From NCBI GenBank assembly GCA_949126835.1, contig OX421506.1:17552447-17616446 (forward strand): a stretch of 64,000 nucleotides of DNA, in the 5' to 3' direction. Below, piece after piece: positions 21,982 to 33,032 of the stretch. Numbering within the stretch: position 1 is the stretch's first letter; each line of letters begins with the position of its first letter. A model generated the notes under the pieces. It was not told where the DNA came from. It did not search any database and worked only from the letters and a program-made list of their open reading frames with translations. Both the position numbers and the translations under genes were made by a program. Origin of the DNA: Anisus vortex. Taxonomy: Eukaryota; Mollusca; Gastropoda; Planorbidae.

Positions 21982-22867
21982 GTAAATATTTATTGTATTT
22001 TAGTGAAAAAAAAGTAAACGATTTCATCTATCTTTTATTATTACTCACTTTCTATTAACTTGTATTTTCTGTCTGTCTGCTTGCTTGATAGCAACATTTT
22101 GCATCGATTTTCGACTACTTCCCGTCGTCTAATCGAGCCGAAATTTGGCCAGCAGACTTGTTCCGACTAACAATACATTTTATCAAATTGTCAGCATCGT
22201 AGCCTTTAGAATAGTCTACCTTTTACCAATTTGCGAATCGAGGAACATATTATACGTGGCTGTTTTTACGAAAAAGTACGAATGAAAACGATACAATGTA
22301 GCCGAAACAAAGCGAGTTATCTTTTTATGTTTTTTTGCGAGCCAAAGCTATAAAAAAAAAAGGATGCGCAAATGCGAAGCCATGATAGTGGCTTCATGCA
22401 TTAAAAAAAAATGCGCTATCGTCATAATTAGATATGTATTTGCCGACATTACCGATTCGAAATTTTAGTTTTGTAGTGAAGTGGAAATGGTAAACTTAGT
22501 TGACAAGGAATGGGGGTATAATAAAAACTGTGTTTTTATGGTTTTCTTGTTTTTAAGCTTCAAAAATGTAAATCTCTAAAACAAATGCATTAAGCTTACA
22601 TGCCGCAACAATCTATACAAACCTACCAGATAAAACACTATAAAATATAAGAAATTAGACTCCATATAGCCACACCAGCCAAGCACTAACGCAAATGGAT
22701 AAACATATCCGCTGCGACCCGATACTTACACCCTGAACGCAGCTATGTGTGACGATAGTAGTTATATAGAGTAATTCTCCTTTCTATAATAGTTATATAG
22801 CTAAGTACGCTATTGCTATAAGGCACACCAACACTAATTAAAGAAATATGTGTTTAAACTTTTTTAA
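21982..22867. other. Region after the terminal exon; dispersed repeat
   Basis: 22090-22200 is a diverged copy of 11140-11240. Nothing else recognised. Possible 3' UTR sequence of the plus-strand gene may lie here or farther down. Confidence 0.4.
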
Positions 22868-23318
22868 AGACCAAGTGAAGAGCTTTTTATCAAAATTGAG
22901 TTAACATTTGATTTTGATAGTAAATAGTGTATTCAGTATCTGAATGTTAAAAAAAAACATTTATACAAAATATCAAAGATACATTTAAAGTAATTAGTTC
23001 AATATTTGCACTTAAATGTGTGTGTTTTTCGGATGATTACTCCAAATCTCGTAGCCATTTGAGATGTTTTTATTTCCGGCAATATAGGAAAGTGACGTAA
23101 CATAAAGGATTCCGACTAGGAAAAATGAATATTGTCACGTGTTTTGAATCTATTGCCACATGTTTTGAATCTTTTCCCGATTCTTATTTTTAACAAAATG
23201 GTTAAATATAGATTTATAGCGTCTATTTTTATTTATTTATTTCCCTTGTGATACGTCACTGCCGTATGAGGCTATTCCAAATCTCGTTCCTTTGAGAAAA
23301 ACCTCTTCACTTGGTCTT
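22868..23318. mobile_element. TTAA-flanked MITE, copy 2 (opposite orientation)
   Basis: Same termini (AGACCAAGTGAAGAGCTTTTT ... CACTTGGTCT) and TTAA flanks. The interior is a diverged reverse complement of copy 1: the AAAACGTGAAAATATTCAT-type segment appears reversed as ATGAATATTGTCACGTGTTTT. Confidence 0.75.
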
Positions 23319-25122
23319 TAAAGGACTCTTTTTATCTCATAATCTCTACATGTCTGATGCAATCTGCTCTATAGTGATTTAAATGAGCGCACCACAAAGA
23401 GCTTTTTTCTTATAGTGGAAACTGTAATGAAAACCTCAGGACTTTCGGTGGCACACGTTTTCTTGTGAGCTTTCAAAGGTTTGAAGGTGCAGTGCCATTA
23501 ACGCTTTAATAGATGAGGGACTATATGTTTGTGATTAAGGGGGAATGGGACTGAAAAATTTAATTCAGTTATTACTAAACCAAAATGATTTTTAATTGCA
23601 TATACATATATATCTTGAGTGGCCTTGATAAAAACATAAGTAATTTGTATGACAAAAACATGGTTGCCATGGATACGGCCGCCATTTTGAAAAAAAATAG
23701 TCATTACAAAAGTTATAAAATTTTTAAAAGTATTATAGATATTTTAATTTCAATACTGTTTTTATGTAGTACTATTACCATTTTAGGTACTAGACACAAT
23801 TTTAATTGAATATTGTTAAAAGTATTTTTTTAAAGAATTTTTTAATTTTAGTATTCGAATTTTGTCTAAAATTCATGAAATTGTTTTTCTTTTAATACAT
23901 TTTACAGACAAACTAATTATACATTCACCTTAAAACCTAGTCTAGTACCTCTAGATATAGTATATAAAGCTACATACCAAATTGCAACATAATATCTTGA
24001 ATGCTTCTCATTATTTTACAATTATCATAGCAAAAAAACAACAAAAAAACACATATTGAGAAAAACCCATTTAAAGGCAAATAATCGACAAAGAAATTGA
24101 GTCGACACCCACATTTCAAACTCAATATTTCAGTACAAAACCGTCATTTTTTATATTTTATTTGATGCATTTTTGTCACAATTAGGTTTAACAAGCTATT
24201 TTTAACAAAAACTAAACAACTCTATTTTTGAAAAAATATGCCAAATATGCCCCCCCCCCCCCCCACTCAGTCCCGTTCCCCCTTAATGCGCTTTACCTTT
24301 TGGGCCAGTGGAGCATTTATAGAACTTGAGAGATATAATCAGACTTTTTTTTTTAAATCCGCGACAAATGACAAACAGTGGTATTATGTACTTTTTTAAG
24401 TTACTGCAGTTGGTTTTAAGGCTATAGACTATTAATTGAGCCTTGACTGTAGAGCGAGATCCAAACCTTATTGCCTACTATCGAAAAGGCTTCAGAGTGA
24501 AACAAATCACTAATAAAGAGGTGAGTCCAGAGAACGCATGAATCTTTGAGGTATGTTTAGTGTAGTTAGTTCAATTAGATACAATCTTTGTATAAGCAAT
24601 GATGACAAAGTCTTGTAGCCTTGTACTTACAGTCCAAAACAATAACTAAAAAGACGGATAGGCCCTAATCTCGCTAAAAAAACAATGTTGTATACAGGCG
24701 CAACAACGTACCAGCTCTGTGTCATCTGCAAATGATTTGCGAGATACACAATGGCTTTCAATAATTTTGTTAATCTTGCTTGTGTACACAGACAACAGGA
24801 TAGACCGTAAAAGTAAACCACAGGGAATAGATAAAGAGGAATGTCTTGTGAAGAGATCAGATTTAAAACAACATGATGAGTCAAGAATGCGATGTAGGAA
24901 TCAGTGGCGTAGCCAGGTTTTGACGCTAGGGGGAGCGAAATTTTAGCAATTTTGCCAGATTAATAGAATAACTAAGAATTCGTACGTATCAAGAGTTTTA
25001 AGAAAACCCCGTGCCTCAGGATACACAAACTGTATATTAGTGCAGTTTTTATTTATAGTGCAGCCACAATAAAGTCAAAATTTATATAATGTAGCCTGAT
25101 AAGAATATATCATAGTCTATAA
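23319..25122. other. Intergenic, no gene recognised
   Basis: Contains a C-tract at 24250-24264, a GTGGCGTAGCCAGG motif at 24905 typical of SINE/MITE ends, and at 24660-24800 (reverse) a segment that translates LTKLLKAIVYLANHLQMTQSW. A related segment is at 32275-32360 on the plus strand, so this is an unnamed dispersed repeat. Confidence 0.45.
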
Positions 25123-25305
25123 CAGTGGTCGGCAAACTTTTGATAATGATGTGCCAAAGTGGGATTTGTAATTCCTTCAGCGTGCCAACAACCTAAAGTT
25201 CACCATGCAGCACCAATCAATTTCTTTTAGAGGAGTCTTGAACTGCTTTTTGGGGAGTCTTCCGCGTGCCATAGAAAATCGTGTCACGTAGGTTGCCGAT
25301 CCCTG
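25123..25305. mobile_element. hAT-type MITE
   Basis: Ends CAGTGGTCGGCAAAC and GGTTGCCGATCCCTG, 183 bases. Outside lie GTCTATAA and GGGTATAA, a probable degenerate 8-bp target duplication. The interior has the GTGCCA...GTGCCA spacing typical of hAT deletion derivatives. Confidence 0.7.
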
Positions 25306-27067
25306 GGGTATAATATTAAAAGTAGCGTTGATATCTAGCAATACAATAAGTGTCAGATGGCCACGGTCTGCATTAAGAAAAAAAAATTCATGGCACGGAG
25401 TAGCGCTGTCTCACAGCTGTGCACAGATTGATATACTGAATGAAATTTATTAAGTAGGTTATGCGTGTTAAGATGTTGGAAAATATGCTTAGACACAGCT
25501 CTCTCAAGAAGTTGAAGATACACCGGTTGGACATAGTTTTGAGTCTAGGCAGTATTTCTTTTGCAAAGACAATATATATATATTGTATATAAAAAAACGT
25601 TGTTGATTTTCAAATTAGGAAAATGTCGAGCAATTAATAATTGTGAATTTAGTGAAACGCTTTATATTATGTTGTGCATTAACTGTTGTTTTTTTCCCAT
25701 TTTGTAACAGATAATATGAAACAGTGAATCAGTGATGCCAATCCATCAAACATCAAGTTTACATCATTCTTATGCGGCGCTGTTTATACACGTTTTCTAT
25801 AACAACTAACTAATATAATAACTATTTTGTTAAATCTTATATTATCGTAAAATTTCCATCTAACATTGAAGAATATGTGCAATATTGTTATGTTAAACTC
25901 TTTTATTTTTATGAATTTTCTATGCTTATCTTAACTTATAAATAACATAAGGGTAAATTCGACCACGGTATTTTGGCAAGGTAATTTTGGCAAAGGTTAT
26001 TTCGGAAAAGGTAAATTCGGCAAAACCCGCTAAGCGGTAATATGATTACACTCTTGTCTACTAAATGAGTTTCATGGCTTGAAACGAGGTTGTCTTCGTG
26101 GAAGATTAAGTTAATGTGGGGTGACTTAGTTAGATATATGTAGTGACTTAGATAGATATATTTAGAGACATAGATAGATATATGTGGTAACTTACATACG
26201 GTTGGCCTATTAACCGGACAATAATGAGGTATTCCCTTTGCTTAGCAGAGTGTAAATGTTGTCTCTCTCTATATATATATTATACATGTATACCTAAATT
26301 AATATTTTAATGTAGGACTACTTTAAAATGTATTTGTTGTATTCAATGTCGAGAAAATATTATCTCGCTGTTCCCACACTCCGACACTAGCTATAGGCTA
26401 CCAGCCCAATTAGTTTCGTTCTCATCCTATTACTTTGACAGAGACCTGCTCAGAGTCGCAGAGAATTGGGCAGATGATTGTCCCTCATTCGTTACGCCCC
26501 CCCCCCCGCCCTCTGAAGATATCAGACTCAATTAAAGAAACGCACATACATCAACTAGCCCCCCCCCCTCCCTCAAATCTATTTTCTACCATCGAGTACT
26601 ATTTTTGGGATCAACTTACCAAGCTTAAAATTAAATAAGAAATTGCACCCTTCAAGACCCCCCTCCCCCGGCGCCCAACAATTCCATACACAACCCATCT
26701 GCAAACGGCTTCTTTGTGCAGTTAATGGCGTGGTTATCCCCCCCCCCCCCTCCAAACACACACTAGTTTTCTTCTCTTTCTCTACCCTCCCCCCACCCTT
26801 TTTGCAACGGCCAATCAGAGCCCAGGGACGGAATGAAGTTGTACATTTATTTAACTTCTATGTATTGAGAGTGACACCAGGCAGATTCCCTATCTGCTTA
26901 TAGTAGTCAGCTCGATGTTTTTCTTAGCCATATACATTTTCTGTATAATCACAAAACCTAGACTGATACTATTATATGCATTGTTAACCCTTACAGTCCC
27001 GGGCGCGTATTTAGTGGGACTGAAGGTATGCACGGGAAAGTAGGTCGTTTCGAGAAGGGTTAATACG
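25306..27067. other. Intergenic with C-tracts and short tandem repeats
   Basis: Tandem GGTAATTTTGGCAAAG-like units at 25950-26030 and GACTTAGATAGATATATGT units at 26110-26195. Many poly-C runs at 26498-26800 give proline-rich spurious frames. No gene recognised. Confidence 0.5.
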
Positions 27068-28102
27068 CAGTGTCTGCGCGTCCGGCGACCGGGCGTATAG
27101 CGGGAGATATACGTCCGGTGACCCAAGTCACGTGACCGACCAAAATTTCAAAAAAGCACACGGCTTCTGGCGCATGCGCATAATCGTTTATTCTTGTTCG
27201 AGTTGCTTAATAACTATCTATTTTTTTTTTTATTCAAATACAGTACAACGAGATATTTTTTTTAGTACAATACGAGAATACCCATAATAATAATAATAAT
27301 AATAATAAAGGACATTTATATAGTAATATATAGTATATATGGTAATGGTAATGGTAATTTATATAGCGCTTCTATCCATGATATTTTAGCATGCTCAGTG
27401 CGCTCTAGAAGACTATTAATCTGTGAGCGGTTTCACTGCTGCCGGTTAAGCGCACGTGATAACAACTCAATATTAACGTCATCTAGTCCCAAAACTCCTG
27501 TAGGGCGACAGAGATCTGCCGGTGGCGGGGCTCGAACCCGCGACGAGTCAGGTGGTTTTTTGGTTGACAGTCCGGTGAGCTAACCGCTCGGCCAGCCGGC
27601 TTCATTTATTCATGTGGGTGGACATAATTTCATTCAAAGTATCAAAGAAATAAAAAAATTCGACTTTTAGGCCTAATGTCTAGCCTATTTCTTGAGAAAA
27701 CGTGTTAAATGTCATTACCAAACAATTTATAAAGTAGTTTAATAAAGTCATTAGTAAACATCTTGACTTGCGCTACAATTTCAATTACGATAAGCCATTC
27801 ATTTAGCCTACTATGAATGTGGATGGACATAACAATCTCATTCAATGTATCCATTCAAAGTATCAAACTAATAATTAGACTATTAGGCATAATGCCCGTT
27901 TCTTTATAAATATGTTAATATCAATACGCTCTACGTCTCTCGTTTGTACTTGTAGTTGGGTGGTCAAATAACAAGCCCGCCGGAATAATATCTTCCAAAT
28001 TCCGAATGTGTCCGGCGGTCACGTGACGTGCTCGCCGGAAGAATATCTCCCGCAATATTTTGTCCGGTCGCCGGACGTATATCACCCGCGCTATAGACAC
28101 TG
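27068..28102. mobile_element. DNA element with CAGTGTCT...AGACACTG termini
   Basis: Imperfect inverted repeats of roughly 90-100 bases: CAGTGTCTGCGCGTCCGGCGACCGGGCGTATA at the left, and the matching TCCGGTCGCCGGACGTATATCACCCGCGCTATAGACACTG at the right. The interior has internal direct repeats (GGACATAAT...CATTCAAAGTATCAAA at 27615 and 27825) and a nested SINE. No transposase was seen. The superfamily is uncertain. Confidence 0.6.
27335..27605 (-). repeat. tRNA-derived SINE (copy 1)
   Basis: Minus strand: GCCGGCTGGCCGAGCGGTTA (A box) and CGCGGGTTCGAGCCCCGCC (B box) form a class II tRNA-like head. It continues with AGGAGTTTTGGGAC and ends with a GCGCTATATAAATTACC tail. A second copy is at 56300-56487. 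Confidence 0.75.
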
Positions 28103-28114
28103 CCTTGTTAATAA

Positions 28115-28320
28115 CATGGGTCGGCAACCTTTTAATAACAGTCTGCATAAGTAGGATTTCTTATTTATTCATCGTGCCAACAGCTTAAAAGTCGTCATCC
28201 TCTAGCATTAAATTTATTGTAGAAAAGACTTAAATTGCCTTTTGTGAGGTTTTGCGCGTGCCAATGGAAATTGTTCTACGTGCCAAGTCTGGCACGCGTG
28301 CCGTAGGTAGCCGACCGCTG
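28115..28320. mobile_element. hAT-type MITE
   Basis: Begins CATGGGTCGGCAACC and ends GGTAGCCGACCGCTG. Related to the element at 25123, including the CGCGTGCCA...GTGCCA interior. Confidence 0.6.
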
Positions 28321-28824
28321 GTTTATGAAACATGTGGGAATCGGATTGATTTATTGATAAACATTTTTGCCATCGTCTACAAACAAACATTCCATCCTGC
28401 CAATTGTTCGCTAGAGAATTAAACATTACATAATATAGTATTAAAATTCAATCAAGTGTGTTAGACTCCAATTTCAATTTTTTTTCACGTCAAGCTTGTT
28501 CGTGCTGAGTGTTTTGTTTTTATGCTAGAGGTTAGCCATACTGACCATTAACCAGAAAATACAAATAAATATGTACTTGCTATATGAGTTCTTTGTATGG
28601 GCATCCCATTAAGACAACGTACGTAGCTTAAGGTTTCAATAAAATCCCATACTCTTATAGTTATAAGCCAAGAAATCACTGGAAGTACTCGCTAGAAACA
28701 AAAGCCGTCAACCTTTATTATTTTATCGTGTTAACGGATAGCGTTTAATTCTAAAGCCGGTTATGTTTCAAAAAACAAACACTAACAATAAAATAACACA
28801 CTTTCTTTTACACATTTAGCCTGG

Positions 28825-29065
28825 TTTGTTGTAATAATAATAATAATAATGATGATGCTTATATGGCGCATATCCTGTTGATAACAGTTCTATGCGCTGA
28901 AACGACAAAAACAGACAAAAATGAAAATATGTATACGAAAATATTGCTAAGTAAATAGGTGAGTCTTCATTCGGCTTCTGAAGGTGTCGAAGCTCGGGCT
29001 CTGGCGAAGCTGTAGTGTGAGGTGATCCCAAGCGGACGGTCCCACGTATAAGAAAGCACGATCTT
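28825..29065. repeat. (AATAAT)n-GCTTATATGGCGC short element
   Basis: Starts with (ATA)n, then GCTTATATGGCGCATATCCTG, GTTCTATGCGCTGA and, farther on, GGTGATCCCAAGCGGACGG. Related copies lie at 36490-36625 (reverse) and 62444-62570. Confidence 0.6.
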
Positions 29066-29689
29066 AATAATCTTAATATTGTCATTATATTTTTATAATT
29101 TGTTGGTAAAGAGTATAGATAGTATGAACAGATAAATGTATAAATATATATTGCATGCCCATTGGTAGTACCATATATACGATTGTTTATTCTATTATCA
29201 CTTGCTAGTATGATCATTGCGTTGCACTGTTTTATGTTTACACTTATGTCGTAACTTAAGTGTGTGTGTGTTCCAACCCCACCACCTCATATCGTTGACA
29301 GTGTCACGAAACACGTGGGAGACACTCCAAGCAACTATGCTTTGGTTCGTCATATTTGACCGTCAACCCCCCCCCCTCCTTTGCCCCTCCTCAAGTCACT
29401 GGCCTTGGTTATTTTTCAACGTTACATACCATCTAGTCGAAATAAAACATCTAAGAGATAACCTCCTCTTGGAGCCCTGATTGTCCAGATCAAAATAATA
29501 ATAGCAGGTTACCTCCCTTCACCCGTGCACGTGGCCAGCTAGGTTAAAAATATTTGAAGCGGCCCGCCAAACGCCCCCCTCTCCCCCATCCCCCAACTTA
29601 GGACTACAGTTTGAAGAAGTTCCGCCCTTCTCCCTAAATGAATCCGAAGCACTCTCTCTTTCTCCATCTGTCAATCAGAGCAAGGAAGA

Positions 29690-29850
29690 TGTAACAAGAT
29701 AAACCATTGGACAGGGCTCAAACTGACTGAACTATTGACAGCCGCTTTTTTACTAGGCACAAAAATCGACAAAGATGACTGCTGAGGTGTTATTCGCTTC
29801 TCCCCATCGACCACAACCGACTAAAGTTTGATGACGATGGTAAATTGAGC
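29690..29850 (+). mobile_element. RTE-type non-LTR 3' fragment
   Basis: Shares CTGAACTATTGACAGCCGCT...ATTCGCTTCTCCCCAT...TTTGATGATGAT-like sequence with 37665-37775, the end of a decayed RTE-type element. Confidence 0.5.
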
Positions 29851-29937
29851 CATCTAAAAAGCCTCATCTTGCTCATTTATAACAACGTGTTAAAGAAATA
29901 ATAGGTCATAACATCAATAACAAAATATGTTCAAGTA

Positions 29938-30195
29938 TTCTTATCTTATACATTACAGACGTTCCTTCTATAAAGAAGATTATTGCGTCCTACGCTCATC
30001 TGCGGACCGAGTCTATTCTTGCATTTTTATTATTGTTTCAAATGATGTTAAGTTACTGGTTGTCCTGTTTTTTCAGGTAGCCCAGTCCATACCCAAAATG
30101 CCACTCGCAAGAAAGAGTAGGCTACTTATGTGCATTTGTTCTCGCATAATGGATAAGGAAAGTGTTTGTGTTTTTATTGAATATAAACAAAAAAA
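29938..30195 (-). mobile_element. CR1/Jockey-like non-LTR 3' fragment
   Basis: Reverse complement of the shared 3' end (GAGCGTAGGACGCAATAATC) with the TATAAGATAAG tail. The upstream part matches the C-terminus of the 21243 copy. Confidence 0.7.
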
Positions 30196-30309
30196 GAAAA
30201 AGTAAAACATAAACGTGTTCTTTATTATTTCCTTTTTGAAAATATAAATTACATAATAACACTACAAAGTTTAAACAGTTTTTATCAGTTAACATATAAC
30301 AAAGGGAGA

Positions 30310-30640
30310 TTTGAACAAACTACAAACGTTTGTGCATGGCTGCCTACGAAGAATAATGGATATCAGATGGTATGATCAAATTGCAAACGCAACTGTATTG
30401 GGAAGGACAGCAACTATTCCAATAGAACAAAAAATAAAAATAAAAAAGTAGATTTGACTAGACTAGCTCTTGCGTGGTATCCACAGGGTGCAAGACAAAG
30501 AGGTAGACCCAAGAACACCTGACGGAGAAAAGTAGAAAAGCATGTGCAGCTGATCGGGAAAAGCTGGAGAGAGTTAAAGAAGATAGCCAGAGACATGGAA
30601 AGAAATTGTTAATGGCCTATTCTCAACTAGGAGTTGATAA
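30310..30640 (+). mobile_element. RTE-type non-LTR C-terminal fragment
   Basis: Broken frames read QTFVHGCLRRIMDIRWYDQI, then LALAWYPQGARQRGRPK and ending WRELKKIARDMER, the C-terminal zone after the reverse transcriptase. Frameshifts and a stop are present. Confidence 0.65.
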
Positions 30641-31560
30641 TGGTGATATAATTACACTTTGTAATATTGAAGATGCTCATGTTCAACAAATAAAATGTAA
30701 ATTATTTCTACTGAGTAAAAAAAAAACATTAAAATGCATAATTTCATTTAATGCCTAACAATGTGGAGTTGATAACAAGTAATATCAATTATATAATAAC
30801 AATTTTAGAGAACATATTAACTTCAAGCTAACATATATAGATATGAAATACATGAAAACATGAGTTTAGCATAACATTATTGCACATATACTTCATTGTA
30901 AGGTAAATCTTTCAAATTTAACTAAATGGTTACTATATAAGAATTTTGTATAATATGGGAATAAACAGTGCCATATAAAGATACTGTAACTGGGGACACA
31001 TAATGGAAAGATTTCGTCGAATACTGCTAGTCTATATGTCTCAAATAATTGAGATGCTTGTCATTCAAAAGCAGTAAACCGCTTCTATGAACTAAACTAA
31101 AAAAATATGTGACCCTAAGAAAGACGCTAACGCAGTGCAAAAAAACAATAGATATAAATAGGTTTTCTAATAAAACAAATCCAATATGAAACAACTTACA
31201 TTTCAACATTCAATTATAGCATAGAATAAAAGATTAAAAAAAAAAAGATTTAAATAAAATTTAAAATTTAGTCGATGACAGTCAATTGAAACAGTGTTGA
31301 GTAGGTTGCCATCTCTGTTTTACTGTTGCACATTATCTGGTACAGAAAGTAAATATATCACATAGATCAATGAAAGATGTTTCATAAAATTCGCAATTAT
31401 TAATTTTCTCGGAATGTTTAAACTTAAAAAACATTAGCACTTTCGATATCATAAAACACTTGTTTTAAAGAAAAATGGCCTGGACCCAAACTCAAACTCT
31501 GTCATAACGCTCTTGTGTATCTCAACTATTTGAAAGAGTTCCTACCCTACATCCTACATC
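30641..31560. other. Intergenic, nothing recognised
   Basis: AT-rich sequence without a coding frame, splice-bounded exon or repeat that I can identify. Confidence 0.4.
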
Positions 31561-32130
31561 CTACATATCCCGTAGTCTGTTAGACCGTTGGGGCGCCACA
31601 GATGACATGTAAACCAGCCTCCTCCACTCCTCCCGTCTCTCAGCCGTTCTCATTGCCTCGCACAGTTTTGTACCTGTCAATTCCTTGATATTATCTTCCC
31701 AATGTTTTTTTGGTCTTCCTCTCTGTCTGCCTCCTCTGGTGGTACCCTGCAGGATGGTCTTTGCAAGGCCGTTGGTTCTGGTGACGTGGCCATACCATTC
31801 CAGTTTTCTTTTCTTGGCTGTAGCCAGCAGGTCTTCATACTTTCCAATTTCCTGTTGTATTCTTTTTCTTATCTGTTCGTTGGTAATATGTTTTTTGTAA
31901 CAAATACCGAGCAGGGTCCTGAAGCATCTCATTTCCATGGCGTTTATCCTATTTTCCAGCTCCGCTGTTAGTGTCCATGACTCGCAAGCATATAAGAAAA
32001 TGGAGAGGACCAGTGAGCGCATCAGCCTGATTTTGGTGCTGAGCTCTAGGTTTTTGTCTTTCTATATTGTCTTGAGCCTCTTTAGTGATGCTGTTGTCTG
32101 GGTTAGTTGTGCCTAAACATCTTGTCCAAC
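31561..32130 (-). mobile_element. RTE-type non-LTR C-terminal fragment
   Basis: Minus-strand frame 32022-31561 reads LSIFLYACESWTLTAELENR, then KRKLEWYGHV, AKTILQGT and GRQRGRPKKHWEDNIKE, the stereotyped region after the RT domain. The 3' end finishes with CTACATCC repeats (plus strand 31546-31566), a tail repeat. A frameshifted continuation reaches about 32130. Confidence 0.75.
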
Positions 32131-32973
32131 TTAATAACACGCATGAGCTACTTAATAAGTTTCAGTCAGCAAATCTACCCTTCTACAAATGCACTCCTCC
32201 ATGACCCAGCATGTTGTTGTCAATGTGACCTCTTCACAAGACGCTCCTTTATATCTGGGCCGCAATGTTTAGTTTTTACAAAAGCCAACTTGGCAAAATT
32301 GTTGAAAGCCATTGTGTATGTAGCAAACCATTTGCAGGTGACACATAGCTGGTATTGGTATATTATTTCACCATTAGGCTGTGTTATGTTTTATCTCTTG
32401 CTTTCAAGAATAGGGCATCTCTGTTTTTCATTGATATTTCGGATTGTAATTTCATAATGTAATTAGTTTGGGGTGAATTTCGATTTGCAGTGAATTTTTT
32501 TGTTTAGTGCTTCTGAAAAGAAAGTGTTTCAGTGCCCAAAAGTGATATAGGCCTAAAAAAAAGCGCTCGTTTAGATCAGTATGGCCTTATACTATAGTAC
32601 AGCATTCTCAGACATTGATGAATTATGACACAAAAAGAGTCTCAAGAGCGCACATCATGCTATGTGATAGTATAGAAAAATACACTTTATAATTAGCCAC
32701 AACTATCATTATCTTGTGTTCAGTTTGTATGTATCGAGTCGAAGCGAAATTTTGTGTAAGCGCTTGGCTAGTTTGAATAGGTGCTAGTAACACCGGGTAG
32801 TGTATCAAATATGGTGCTGTCTCCTTTTGAATATTATTATAAATATTTTGTAAAATGTAATGCATACTTTGTAAATTTAAAATATTTACAGCGAAGCTTA
32901 AAAATAATACTTTTAATTTACAAGTAGAAGGGAACTCGTATATTTTTTTCACTAAAATAAATTGAATATTTAC

Positions 32974-33032
32974 CTTGGCTTCCTAATCAATTGCTGTTCG
33001 TTTTTTGTAATTCTTCCAGAAGCTTTGACTTT
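32974..33032 (-). CDS. Terminal coding exon of the CARD gene
   Basis: Acceptor GTTTATTTAG. In phase 1 it encodes SQSFWKNYKKRTAID and then TAG (32985-32983), with a donor GTAAAT nine bases later. The acceptor, the FWK core, the final D-stop and the donor context are shared with 21908-21981, which fixes the 3' end of both reading frames. Confidence 0.65.

Noticed and set aside
26435..26903. Proline-rich frames on both strands
   Set aside because: They come from repeated poly-C tracts; no start context or domain.
27520..27605. Class II tRNA gene
   Set aside because: The head folds tRNA-like, but a second diverged copy with the same downstream body and tail (56300-56487) shows that it is a SINE.
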